A DNA stretch of 64,000 nucleotides from Solenopsis invicta (Eukaryota > Arthropoda > Insecta > Hymenoptera > Formicidae), in NCBI RefSeq assembly GCF_016802725.1, contig NC_052665.1, positions 23,998,501 through 24,062,500 of the forward strand. The letters are read 5' to 3'. Below are positions 20,626 through 31,165 of this stretch, piece by piece. How positions within the stretch are numbered: position 1 is the stretch's first letter; each line of letters begins with the position of its first letter. Position numbers and translations under genes: made by a program. The notes beneath the pieces were generated by a model. That model was not told the origin of the DNA. It saw nothing but the letters and a program-made list of their open reading frames with translations, and made no database searches.

Positions 20626-21480
20626 GCGCTTGAACAGAAGAATATCACTAGGCACCAGCCGCTGTGATTGGCTGTACCTTCCCTCCTCGAGCACCTCAGC
20701 GAAAACGCTCGCGCCGAGGACCAAGTCAATTTTTCCGGGAATTGCAAAATTCGGATCCGCGAATGGAAACCCGACAATATGTGGCCACTGAGTATGTTCG
20801 ATGTGCGCGAGCGGTAAATATGCGGTAAGCTTGGGAAGCACAAGCGCGTTAATCACCAGCGAGAACGCTGAGTTCATGCGCGAGAAAATTTTGATCGAAA
20901 CACGGCCGTTTGAAGTACTGGAACGCTGGGCTCCGATTCCGAGAATCGGTACTGCTGCCGGTTCGGGTGAAAGCTTGAGACATTGCGCAACAGACTTGGA
21001 AATAAATGAGGTTTCGGATCCTTGATCTAGTAATGCGCGTAGCTGGCAGCTTTCACCTGACTGAGCGCGGACGGTGATGATAGCGGTGGCAAGGAGCACC
21101 GGTGAGCGTTGCACCATGCGCGAGTGAGCGACGTGGCTGAGAGTCGCCGCGGTAGAATTACCTCCACCGTGTTGAAACGGTCCTGAACCGCCGTCAGACG
21201 GTGCCCCCGTGGAAGAAGTAGATGAACCTGCCGGCGCCGATGACGGAGTGGCCGCAACAGTTGACTCGTCTGATGAGTTGTGCAAGATAGAATGGTGCTG
21301 CTTACGGCATATGCGACAACGTTTCCAGGTGCGACAGGCTTTCAAAGGATGCGGCCCGAGGCAGTTGAGGCACAGATTCTTTGACAAGACGAAGTCGCGT
21401 CGCTGAGCCAGAGCTTTCTCCAGATATTTCGGGCACAACGCGACATAATGCCCCAAGGCGCATAGCGTACACTGCTGTTT
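20626..21480 (-). pseudogene. pol: BEL/Pao zinc knuckles and protease
   Basis: The open frame begins within a zinc knuckle region (CALGHYVALCPKYLEK, then CLNCLGPHPLKAC and CRICRKQHHSILH). After a Ser/Gly-rich linker comes the aspartic protease RALLDQGSETSFISKSVA. LDQGSETSF is the BEL/Pao form of the active site. The frame runs into the MITE fragment downstream and is out of frame with Gag upstream (shift near 21470). Confidence 0.85.
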
Positions 21481-22475
21481 GGAAGCGGTCGCGGAATACG
21501 ATCGGGCAGCAATGGGAGTTCGCGACGCAGAAGTTGTTGACCCAGTTTGCGCGGCAGCGTAGCATGCTCCAACGCTTCCAGGACGTGAATGCGTCCAACG
21601 AGGAAGGCTTCGAGCTCGTCAAAGTTCGGCGGAGTAGTTTTCGCGCCGAGAAGTTTCTCCCAATCTTTCAGCAACTCAGGGTCAAGTTTACGCACGACCA
21701 TAAAGGTTATGAGGTAGTCCCAGTGGCATACCGGGCAATTGAGGGCCTCTAGGGCACCAAGCGCTTCTTTGACGTCGGCGAGAAGTTGCTTAAGATCCGA
21801 AGCATACTCAGTCTTTACCTTACGAATCGCGACTAGAACGGCCAACTGCGCGTCGACTAGAATCCGCTTATTGTCGTATCAAGCAACGAGAGTGTCCCAG
21901 GAACGCGTGAGATTTTCGCCCGCGACCGTGACGTTTTTTAAGAGTTGGGAGGGCTCACCTGTCAAACTCATCTTTAAGTAGTGGAGCTTTTCCACATCAG
22001 ATAGGTCGTTGTTTCCCAGGATCATGGAAGTGATGAGATCTCGCAATTGACTCCATTGAGCGTACTCGCCTGAGAACTTCGGTAGTTTGATGCGAGGAAG
22101 GCGACGAGAATGAGAAGCATTCGTTGATTTTAGAGGGGCGGAGACGTTAACAGCGGCACGCTCGTCCTCGAGAATCTGCGTGTCCAATATGTCGAGCATG
22201 ACTCCGTGCGCCTCGAGATATTGGTCTTCACACGTGGCGTAAAGGTCTTCAGTGAAGTATGCCAATTTTTCCGTCTCAGCGGTCCGTGAGATAAATAGCT
22301 TGCGTGGAGGGCTTGGAATTTCTCCCAATTGCTCTTGAGGGAGCCGATGCGGCTCTGCACGGCGCCTCGAGTCATTTTGGATGGCCTGAGTTTTTTGAGA
22401 TTCTCCACGGAGCGAGAGATTAATTCGAAAAGCTTGTGCTGACGAGCGATCACGTTATCGACTGAAGTCACTGTT
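21481..22475 (-). pseudogene. gag: BEL/Pao Gag
   Basis: Starts near 22471 (MTSVDNVIARQHKLF), shifts frame near 22320, then runs through PRIKLPKFSGEYAQWSQLRD, the typical BEL Gag block, and KLHYLKMSLTGEPSQLL. A stop at 21879 (tyrosine-to-stop type) separates the last part, which continues to about 21480. It would form the particle. It is broken by one frameshift, one stop and one shift into the zinc knuckle frame. Confidence 0.8.
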
Positions 22476-22720
22476 GAGCGATTTGAGATGAGCTATGAGT
22501 GTCACTGCACTATCGAGACGCGACAACGCAACGCGGTTGCACCCGCACGTCCAACCGTGAATATAAAGTACGTTATTGAGTGTGTCGGAGATTACTACCG
22601 GTTAGTTGTAATGAGCGCCACTGGCTTGCGACCGTCAGCGATTGAGCGCCTCGCGCACCGATTCACCTTTCGCACTTTCGCAAAATTCGGTTAAACCGCA
22701 CTAACTACTACGAGGCGGCA

Positions 22721-22737
22721 TCCGGTTCAAAGGACCA
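22721..22737 (-). other. Putative BEL primer binding site
   Basis: On the minus strand TGGTCCTTTGAACCGGA begins just inside the inferred 5' LTR end at 22738. The position and the TGG start fit a primer site. I have not identified the tRNA. Confidence 0.5.
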
Positions 22738-23054
22738 TAAATGTAGTCGCGTAAGCGCGTTGAGTTGAACAGAGCAACCGGTTGTAATCGACGTCGAACT
22801 CTTTTAGAAAGTGAAAAGGGATTTTAGAGAAGTAGAGACTGCGAGATGTTATTCATTCGAATTTATTCAGACAACTAAACACAGCGCGCTACGGCGAGCG
22901 TCGCGTCGGCCGAAACTGCTCAGGACACGTAAATAAGGCGAGGCCACGACACGAAGTAAACAGGTGAGATCAGCGTGATCTCGGTACTGCCTTAACGCAG
23001 AACAATCGGAATTTCAGAGGCAAATCAAAATATCATCATTCGGCGCAAATATCA
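22738..23054 (-). repeat. 5' LTR of BEL element
   Basis: About 317 bp in minus orientation, starting TGATATTTGCGCCG at 23054. The outer boundary is set by where the match with the 3' LTR stops; the inner boundary is inferred from the primer site. Confidence 0.7.
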
Positions 23055-23595
23055 TGTATTAGTAAAAATTTTTATTTTAAAATAGGAATTAAACAAATAG
23101 ATTTTCAAAAATTCCGTGAAGCTAAAAATTGCAAGTTTTAATTAATTTTAAATTATTAATTGTAAGTATAAATTTATAAATTATATCCGTTTGTGTGCAT
23201 GAAAAAAATTATTCTGTTTAAGTAGTTAGAGAGGCTACAGTAGCTTAGCTGGCATGCTTATAAATGTTAGACTTTTATTAAATATTATTATAATATAATT
23301 TCATACTTATTTCATACAAAATCAAATAAGCGTAAAATTATAAAAAAATAATATCAATATTAGTAATATCAAAACATTTATCCTACAATACAAACAAACT
23401 TTGCAGTTAATAATTTTCAGTCTTTGGAAGTTCTTGTGCTCTTTAATTCCTATTTTAAAATCAAAATTATTGTCAGCAAATAATATTGATGATATTGAAG
23501 AAAATGTGTTGCAACCTTTTAGCTCACGACTGTACCGTATCACGCTGCGCGTGTATCGCGAGTGTATAAAGTGCGGTTGGCGACACGTCGTTACA
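23055..23595. other. AT-rich insertion and gypsy remnant
   Basis: 23055-23515 is AT-rich and unlike the gypsy interior. A pair of inverted segments (ATTTTAAAATAGGAATTAAA near 23076 and its complement near 23440) suggests another small palindromic element of about 390 bp, without clear ends. From 23516 the composition returns to that of the gypsy interior. Confidence 0.45.
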
Positions 23596-23892
23596 GGCTG
23601 TGTTCCGATATAACTGCCAGTACTGGCAGTGGTAAAAAATCCGTTCCGTTATTGGTACGCAGCACACTGCGACACCATCTAGTAACATCAATGACGTCAT
23701 GAATGGTAGCCATATTGCCACTGTGACTACTGCAGTTTCCAAGGTGAGGTAGCTACAGTGCAATATGGCTATTACAATGCTGTTCCGAAATACGATGCTA
23801 TAGCAGTGCTGGCAGTAATATTGGAACAGTTGTGACAGTGTACTGTCATGACGTCACATTTACTGCACTGCCAGTAAAAACGGAACACAGCC
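23596..23892. mobile_element. 297 bp TIR element near gypsy 3' end
   Basis: The ends GGCTGTGTTCCGATATAACT and ...ACGGAACACAGCC are inverted repeats, and inner motifs (ACTGCCAGTA, TGACGTCA) are also palindromic. ACA lies on each side (23593-23595 and 23893-23895), a possible 3 bp duplication. It is non-coding. Confidence 0.7.
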
Positions 23893-23968
23893 ACAACCTG
23901 CGCTTTAACCGAGTCAGCCAGTGCTACTACGTGTAGGAATTCCCGGCGTAGTGGCCAAAGTTCTTCAC

Positions 23969-23983
23969 TAAAAACGGGGAGGA
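23969..23983 (+). other. Polypurine tract of gypsy element
   Basis: AAAAACGGGGAGGAG directly precedes the start of LTR2 (TGATGAAACAATACGC). This is the plus-strand primer position of an LTR element. Confidence 0.7.
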
Positions 23984-25752
23984 GTGATGAAACAATACGC
24001 CCCTTCACCATCCGCGTGCTTCCGTATCGTTCCATCCACCCGAACACCAAACGCCGCGAGAAGCCACGTGCACGCACAGCATAACCTCTTGACGCAATCA
24101 CGCGGCAACACGCATACCCTCCGTGGCGTTCCGCAACGCTTCCACTCTGGTTTGGCCGATCGAGCGCGCGGAACGCACAGCCAACTGCGCGTGCGGATAC
24201 ATAAACCGGCAGTGGAAACGCAGAGTCAGATCTTTTCGGTTCTCCAACCCGTCCGGTAGTCAACCGAACATTCTCGATTGCTCCCCAAAAACCATTCTCG
24301 TTGCCACTTTTCTGAAATCCTCGACAAGCATTCTTGTTGCCATACACGACCGAGTATTCTTGACTAATCACCTACAAGATCCTCGACGAGCATTCTTGGG
24401 TGCTTTCCAACAAGAGTGCCACAGTGTCACACAGAGAGACACAATGTAACACAGTTGTGTAGTCTAATTGGAACAAATAAATTACCAAACACGGTCACTA
24501 GAGTGCGTAAAATACTGACTTAGTAAAAAACACAGATTTGAATTAAATCAGAAACTATCAGAAAAATCCAGACCCGTTAAAGAAGGAATTTTACATTATT
24601 CAACGTAGGAATTTCTTTACAATGCCGACAAAAGAATAAACTTGCAAATTAATCTAATTAAATACTTATAAATAATGAATAATCAACGAATGCATTGTTT
24701 CTTAAACTTATAAATATTTAATTTTTTAAATAAAAATAATGAGTATTGATTACCATCTAAGAATTCTGGGTCCGATACGTTATTTTCAAACATAAAGACA
24801 TTTTAATAAAAATATAAGTCCATTGTGCTAATTTAAAGATGTAGCATGTAAAGAAACAAAAGGTTCAAACTATAATTTTAATTTTGTATGTTAAGGCAAC
24901 AAAACATGACTAAACATGACTAAAATGTACCAGTACCACACTTGAAAAAATAATTTATTTGCCCGATGTGTTGGCACTATTGATGGCTGACACAGCCAAA
25001 TTTAAGACTGAGCTGTGTTTTGCAGTGTCGCTCTGTATCTCTCTGTGTCATAGTTGGAAAGCATCAATATAGACACTGTGTTACATAGTGTCGCCTGTGT
25101 CTCTTGTTGGAAAGCACCCCTTGTCGCTATCACCGGTCAAGTATTCTCGACCAATCATCTTGTTCTCGAGTGCCTTCGACGCCACTAAAAACTCCAGGTC
25201 GTATTTGTAACCTATTAATCGGCAGGGCATCCGCGTCCTGTCGATCGAGCGCCTTTTTGCACAGGGCGCGCTCGGGCAAATCGCGGAAACGAATAGACCA
25301 GCTACGTACCGCGCTCGCAACTTCTTGTACGCACGCGCTCCCACTGCGCTTACACCAATCACGCCACGTTCCTCAATTCCGCCGACCGTACGGACCAATA
25401 GTCCGCGTCACCAAACGTAACGTAATTTATATATTCAATCAGTATTTCATAAGTTAGTTTCATTGCGACTTATTCCAGCTTAAACGTTTAAGTATGTTCT
25501 TTTTGTTCAATTAGATATGAGAGTTATTATTGCTGATTATTTCGATTACGCGTTATTGTTTAGTTATTTTTCTGTTTATAACTAGTATTCTTCGTTATTA
25601 TTATTTTTGTGCAGCTTCGAGATACCTGCGAGCTGTTCTCTTCTTTTTTTGTGGACAACACACTGCGCTTTTTTTATTGGCGGCGTTCTTAAACGCAAAT
25701 TACGCTCTCAATTTATTTTGTTGTTTTGTTAACGGCTACATTTTATTTTGAA
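23984..25752 (+). repeat. 3' LTR (LTR2) of gypsy element, interrupted and truncated
   Basis: Matches LTR1 before and after an inserted TIR element (24398-25119). It lacks the hAT-like MITE present in LTR1. Its last ~135 bp are missing; the match to LTR1 stops in TTTTATTTTGAAT at about 25752. Confidence 0.85.
24398..25119. mobile_element. 722 bp TIR element inside LTR2
   Basis: The ends GGGTGCTTTCCAACAAGAG and its exact reverse complement bound the insertion. CTT precedes and follows it, and LTR1 has CTT once at this place, so the duplication is 3 bp. Inner sub-repeats (ACAGTGTC, CACAGAGAGACAC) form a second inverted layer. The interior is AT-rich and non-coding. The 3 bp duplication and GGG ends suggest a PIF/Harbinger-type non-autonomous element. 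Confidence 0.8.
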
Positions 25753-26940
25753 TTCCTAACAAAAATTTAAAAAAAAGTACGCCAGGTCTAAAAAAAGTCC
25801 CTCTCGATGGAGGTCCACTTTGTCGTAGTAAGGAGGCTCCCACCTTGAGTTGCCACTGGGCAAGGAGAGTTGGAAAGTCCAAGAAACCTCCAGGCGTTAC
25901 GCTCGTCCTCCTGCAAGAGGACGGGCGCGAGGGACCCAAGGTGCTTGCGAAGGACTCTGAATGAAAAAACGAAGGACTGGTTGTCCCTGTGTCTGGGGGC
26001 GGTGCCGTTTTTACTGCTCGCGTCCTGGTACAGAGCAACACCGATTTCTCACGGGCCGGCGCGATATCGGTCTCACCGAACCCGTTGGGCTGGGCTGCTT
26101 TGGGCCGCCCGGAAATAATCCGGATAAGAGCTGAGGCAACGGAGGAGTTTTCCGGCGCGTGTCCTGTGGGAAACCCTCTCCAGGGTGTCAGGCCGGTACA
26201 ACCCCAGAGCCGTTCGAAATTATTCCGAGGCAGGGTCTGCGGCGGGCATGAAGGGGCATAAAGGGGTTGGGCACTTCCGCGAGTGGCTACGACTCGGAGC
26301 AAGGTGTCTGGCTGTTTGTGTCAATCCACCGGACTGCCGGAATCCCGGAATTTCCAAAGTCGGCGGGCTGGGTCGTCTCCAGGCCGCCTGGAAGTATTCC
26401 GGGGAATGGTCAAAGCAGTGGAGGACGGTTCGACGTGCCCTTTGTCGGAAACATTCCCCAAGGGTGCAAGCCGGACCGGCTCCGGGACTGCTCGGAAATA
26501 TACCGAAGCAGGAGCGTGGTTGGTTTGGCTCAGTGCTTTGCGACGGTGCCCTTTCCAAAGCAGGGCGTTGAGCCGGAGTCCTGGTCTGCTCAGGGGTGCA
26601 TTCCTGTGAGCCGACATGCTGGTTGCCTTAGCAGGTAGGGTGCGGAGGGGGCGTCGCCTTCGAGATCTGAACCGTCCGTAAGGCCTTCCGGGTAGCGCCA
26701 CCCGTGACGGTGTCCCCACAGTTGAAGGTGGGGGATCCCCGAAAGCTCATACAGGGTAAGCCCTTGATGGCTTCTTTGTACGGATGAGTAAGAGGCCCGA
26801 AAGCCTGTGCACCCAATGTCACATTCAGGGTGCCAGCGCCATATGCTGACACCCGGGAATATCCGGCGCACTCTCCCCTTGTGGGGGATGTGAGAGACGC
26901 CGGTGGGCGAAGCTGTCACGAGAAGTGGGATTTTTTTGAA
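25753..26940 (+). promoter_or_regulatory. 5' UTR of LINE A with two ~280 bp sub-repeats
   Basis: GC-rich non-coding leader. Two units starting near 26088 and 26368 share a GGCTGGG...GCCGCC-GGAA segment and a GAGGA-GGTT segment. The leader of LINE E has the same arrangement (about 59745-60280). CCTGTGTCTGGGG and GCTCGCGTCCTGG are shared with E. It presumably carries the internal promoter of the LINE. The open frames here are by-products of high GC. Confidence 0.7.
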
Positions 26941-27639
26941 ATGGCAGATCTAAACACAAACACATATAAAAAGCTGGTGATTGTTGCAGGGATTGATGCA
27001 GGAGAATGATGCAGGAGATAAGGCCTCTCCCGGCTTAAACAAGCCGGGACCAGCCTCCAACAATAAGGAGAGCCGCGGGGTTATCAAGACGACCGCAGCA
27101 GCATAGTCGTCCACAAGGAGGAAGGACAGTCCCTCCCTGGTACGATGCCTGTCACTGGCGGCGTCCTCGGTCTTTCTTGCCCCAATGCCTACGGATGGGG
27201 AGAGTGAGGTCAAAGAAGTCAGTCAGAAGAGTGAGTCAGAGAAATCAAGGAACCAAAAAATGGCACCGCATCCAGGCGTCGGGAAGGAACACAATCAAGA
27301 TTGACCCTCTAGGATTCAGATGAGGAGCCCGTAGAGCCAAAAAAGACAAGTGGAAGGCCGGCCATTGATCCAACTCACGTCAATCGTGGGTCAATTTACG
27401 ACCAAGATCCTGGCCGCCAAGGCGGTCAAGAAGCAAGCGCATAGGCTGAGAAGGGACCACAGGGCGATAATAAACCCTGAGATAAAACTCTCTTTGCTGT
27501 CGGCCGCTCGGGCAAACGAGAAAGCCATAGAACTGGCAGAAATATACGACGAGCGCCTGGTGAACGCTGTGGCTGCCGTTGACGGAACAATTAACACATT
27601 GCGAAGTCTGTCGAAAAATCGCTCAACATTCAAGGTCCG

Positions 27640-28949
27640 ATTGTGAGGGACCCTTTTTTTGTTTACGGAGAGGAAATGCGTTACCGTATATTTCAGGCGC
27701 TGGGGGAGGCCTGGTGGTTATGTGGGGCTCTCCCCCGTCGGCAACGTGCCGGCGAGGGCCTACCCACTAAAACCTCTCCGGGTGTCCTGCCCTGGTCCAT
27801 GACTGGGGGGCTCCGGGAACGCGTGCAGCATACTTCTGGAGCCCCCCGGACCCGGTCGGCCTGGGCTGACTCGGCGGGCTAGATGCGCCCTAACCAGGGC
27901 GCACTTGGCAGGGCTTAAGGGCCTAGTCTGCCCTAGGTCGGGGGAGGGGGACACCATCCCCCTCCCGCCTCTTCCCTGGTGTTTTGGGGGTAAAGCCCGA
28001 GGTGTCCGGCCTCCGCCGTAACCCCGGGCTTCTTCGCGCCGCTCTGACGGCGCAGCCCTCCTTTCTACCCTGGGAGGGAGAGAGAAAATTCTTCCCTCTC
28101 CCCCCGCCCCGGCGAGGCAGTGGGGGGGGGAGTGACTCCGCGTTATGCCGCAGGGTCGCTGCCCCCAGACCGTCAGGTCGGATCTGCCTCGCCAGGCTCG
28201 CTAATGTCAAGAGCCCTCCTCTCGCGGCTGCGTGTCCCAAAGGCGGGGCCAGCAGCCGCAAAGGAGGAAGGTCGTCTCCTCTCCCCGTAGGCGCTGTCGC
28301 TCCCCTCTTCCTCGATTGTGGGAAAGGAGGGTGCAACAGCGGTTGATCTATTGGCCCCCCGCCGCCTTTTAGCAGGCAGGCCGTGGGGGCCCGAGGGCGG
28401 GGGGCAGGCCTTCTTCTTTTTCGAGGCGGCCGGGAAGGGAGCCAAGGTAGGTCATGGCCCCGTCCCCGCCGCCCCTGTCTTCATTGTCTTTGCTGGGGGG
28501 TATTTGTCCCCCCGGCCTTCTTTCCCGTGCTGTTTCGGCCTCCTCCTTCTGCCGCATTACTTGCTTGCAGAAAGAGGAGACCGCGACCCAAGCTCTCTCC
28601 CTGCTGACCATCTGGCTAATGATAGCCCGCAGGGAGAGGTTGTTGCCAATTTCTTCTCTCAGGACTCCGCGCAGCTCCTCCCACGCTGGACAGTTTTCCA
28701 GCGTGTGCTGCGCGGAGTTCCAATCCGCGTCGCAGTGATGACACTGCGTTGTCGACTCTTTTCTTATCCTGTACAGGTACTCACCGAAGCAGCCATGTCC
28801 GGTGAGCACCTGTGTTGTCCGGTAGGACAAGCCGCCCCAAGAGCGGCCCACCCATTCGTCCAAGTGGTAGGACGGCCTCCAAGATCCGAGATCCTGCCGC
28901 CGGCGGGTCGTTGGCAAGGCTCTCTCGCCAAGCTCCATTGTGAGGGACC
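27640..28949 (-). mobile_element. LINE C, 5'-truncated, inserted in LINE A
   Basis: The minus-strand LINE 3' part occupies 27653-28936. It is flanked by a perfect 13 bp duplication ATTGTGAGGGACC (27640-27652 and 28937-28949). On the plus strand it starts with a T run next to the duplication, i.e. the poly(A) tail. Its 3' UTR matches that of LINE E (52300-52840). Only the C-terminal part of ORF2 is present. Confidence 0.9.
28369..28936 (-). pseudogene. ORF2 C-terminus of LINE C
   Basis: About 189 residues. It includes DEWVGRSWGGLSYRTTQVLT and the R1-clade C-terminal zinc motif CHHCDADWNSAQHTLENC with a following PAWEELR. The reverse transcriptase and endonuclease are absent through 5' truncation. 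The stop is at 28369. The same region is found in LINE E at 52843-53480. Confidence 0.85.
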
Positions 28950-31067
28950 TCTGAAAAGCCTACACGCGCCTCACAACTGAACTCAGTTTGATCATCGGGA
29001 GGAAAGAGGGTGCAGGGCCTGCGACTCCGCGGCCAGCTTCTACCCGCAATACGGAGGAGAGACGGGTTACGGCAAGGATCCAAAAGCTAGAGGACAAACT
29101 CAAGGAGTTGCGTGCAAAAAAACGCGCTCCTCGAGCTACGAATCGAAAGGTATGCTCCTAAAAATCCCGAGGCAGACATCTCGGCAGCGGACTCGATGGC
29201 ATCAATCGAGGACAAGGGAGATACCTCCCTCCGCGTTGAGCCGTCGGACAACGACATAAAATAGTCGGCCAATGAGATTACCCGCGGACCAACCACCCGG
29301 GAAGAGATGCGTGCGACGGGCCCTTCCTCTCTTGCAGGGTTCTCACCTCTAGGAACCAAGCCCGGGAGAAGGAAGGGGACATTAAAATCCGTCTCGCTCA
29401 CTAAAAAGGAGCGCAAAAAGTCTTTCTACGCTCCGGCTCGAGAGAGAAAGTTTGCAGGAAAATGAACCCCCTCTCCAACAAGCCTGACGTGAGGGTGGAG
29501 GCACTCCCCCCCCCTACTAAGTCAAGGGTGGCAAAGAAGTGCACCAAATGTGGTAAGGGTGGTGCCAAGACAATCATAGTGGAGAACATAGTCCAGCGGA
29601 TGCTGGCTAAGACGCCTCCCGTAATCCTTCAGGAGATCCTTTAGAGAGTCTTCCTCCGAAAAAAGGACGGTGACGAGAGACCGCTTGGTCCCTGATAAGG
29701 GCAAAGATGGTCCTCAAAAGAGTGTGGGCCCCGAGAGGGAGGTTGAAGTTGACGCGGCCGGCGTTTTGGTCGCAAAGCTTTCCCGCCGGCGGGCGGCTAT
29801 CTTCCTTCCTTCCCTTCCACCTGTGGTAGGTGAAAGCGGGAAAAACGAGATACCATGGTTGGTGGTGATCGGTAAGGCGGCCAAGAGAAAAGCTGCCAAG
29901 GCAACCGCCCCGTCCGCAGCAAGCAGAAAAAAAGGGCTTGGCAGAGACGCTCTCCTAAAGAAGATAGCGGCAGCCTTTAAGAGCTCGATCATGCAGAAAG
30001 AAAAGAATAAAGAGAGTGGTGGTACCTCTAAAAAGAGTGCCAACCCATCCTTGTCAAAAAAGAACAAGGGCTCTCTTTGTTGGTGTCGGAAAGCCGAAGA
30101 TAAAACCAACATCCACGGCGGCCGTTTTGGTGACTTGCACCAACTAGGGAAACTGCGCAGAGGTGATCAAAGCCGCCAGGGTCCAAAATGACCTGAAAAG
30201 TCTTGGCATTAAAGACTTGCGTCTCCGAAGGGCTATCACCGTTGTTCTCATTTTATAGATCCGTCTTGAGAGCAATGTCCCTAAGGTGGATGCACTGGCC
30301 GGGAGACTCCGCGAGGTCCTGGCGTTTCGCAACGACGTAAGAGTCTCCCGGCCAACCAAGTCAAGCTGCGGGTGTCCGGGTTAGACGACTCTGTCACTCC
30401 GCTGGAGGTGGCCGAGGCAGTTGCGGGCCTAGGATAATGCTTCTTCCAAGATACAAAAACAATATTAGGTCCGCCACCAATGGTCTTGGAATGTGCTGGG
30501 TGCAATGCCCAGCCAAAGCTGGTAAAGCTGTCTTGGCCGACCCACGATTCAGAGTAGAGTGGTCAAGTTACAGGGCCGTCCTTCTGCCAGCCCGGGGCAT
30601 GCAGTGCTTCCGCTGCTTGGCCACCGGTTACGCGCAGGCCAATTACAACAACCGGATAGATCGTTCCGGCTGCTACTACAGGTGCGGCGCAATAAGGCAT
30701 CAGGGCAAGTCGCCAGTGCCCGGTCTGCGCCGACCACTGGTTGGGGAGCGGTGCCTGCAAGACAAGCAAACTAGATAGGGCGCCTGCCACCGACAAGTCG
30801 GCCAGGGCCGTCGACAAAGGCGGGAAGAGGACAGCCCCTGTAATGCCGGAGCACCCCGTGGCTGGAATCAGTGGGCCTCGAACCACGGAGAAAAGCTTGG
30901 AAAGAGGAAAGTTGTAGGAGGGCCCCTTTCCCCCAGCAAATCCTAGGACAGTGGAAAAGACTCCTTTCCCGCAACGGGAGAAGAGACCATCAAAGGCATC
31001 AAGGAAAACGAAGGCACTTGTAGAGGCACAGATGACGAAGGTGGAGGAGCTTCAAGAGGACGAAAAT

Positions 31068-31157
31068 GCCCCTAGGAAATGCTCCTCCAGGTCAACCTCA
31101 ACCACGTCAGGGCTGCACAGGACATCCTGTTACAGTGTCTAGCGGAGGGGCGAGCTG
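31068..31157 (+). pseudogene. ORF2 start of LINE A, cut off
   Basis: ATG at 31068 overlaps the ORF1 stop. It encodes a version of the MPLRLLQANLNHARAAQ start seen in LINEs B and E, with a small insertion that shifts the frame. It ends where LINE B begins. Confidence 0.7.
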
Positions 31158-31165
31158 GCCAACAA

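Larger units (their letters stand above)
16902..23054 (-). mobile_element. BEL/Pao LTR retrotransposon, antisense in gypsy
   Basis: Minus-strand order: 5' LTR (22738-23054), primer site, Gag, protease, RT, RNase H, integrase, 3' LTR fragment (16902-17059). The LTR parts that remain (about 158 bp) match closely, so the element is younger than its gypsy host. The domain order and the LDQGSETSFIS protease are characteristic of BEL/Pao. A few stops and frameshifts inactivate it, and an M2 MITE fragment sits in pol. Confidence 0.9.
10193..25752 (+). mobile_element. Decayed Ty3/gypsy element with 1.4 kb LTRs
   Basis: LTR1 (10193-11617) and LTR2 (from 23984) share long matching stretches in the same orientation. 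The order is LTR, primer site, Gag, PR, RT, RNase H, IN, polypurine tract, LTR. The coding region is full of stops and frameshifts, and MITEs and a BEL element are inserted in it. LTR2 loses its 3' end at about 25752, where a LINE begins, so the original target duplication cannot be read. The long LTRs and tRNA-Lys-type primer site recall the Osvaldo/Woot group; this is an inference from memory of those features. Confidence 0.85.
26941..31077 (+). pseudogene. ORF1 of LINE A (Gag-like), heavily broken
   Basis: The ATG at 26941 follows the same leader end as in LINE E. Recognisable pieces in order: SDEEPVEPKKTSGRPAIDPT (27318-27370), KSVEKSLNIQGPIV (about 27605-27645), then after the inserted LINE C a Lys/Arg-rich linker (29500-30100), TSTAAVLVTCTN and LGIKDLRLRRAITVVL (30110-30250), and the C-terminal zinc knuckle zone with altered Cys residues (30600-30760). 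Many stops and shifts. It ends with DENAP-stop overlapping the ORF2 ATG at 31068. The intact protein would bind LINE RNA. Confidence 0.75.
25753..31157 (+). mobile_element. LINE A, R1 clade (TRAS-like), decayed
   Basis: Order on the plus strand: a GC-rich 5' UTR with internal repeats (to 26940), a badly decayed ORF1 (26941 to about 31070) and the first ~85 bp of ORF2. Its 5' UTR and ORF1 match the full-length minus-strand LINE E (52291-60458). An antisense LINE (C) is inserted at 27652. At about 31157 the sequence switches to the ORF1 start of LINE B. The exact 5' end is uncertain because it abuts the truncated LTR2. Confidence 0.8.

Noticed and set aside
25870..26919. Overlapping open frames of 100-190 codons on both strands
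   Set aside because: They lie in the GC-rich LINE leader. Frames are open because stop codons are rare in GC-rich DNA. LINE E has the same segment without a conserved frame.
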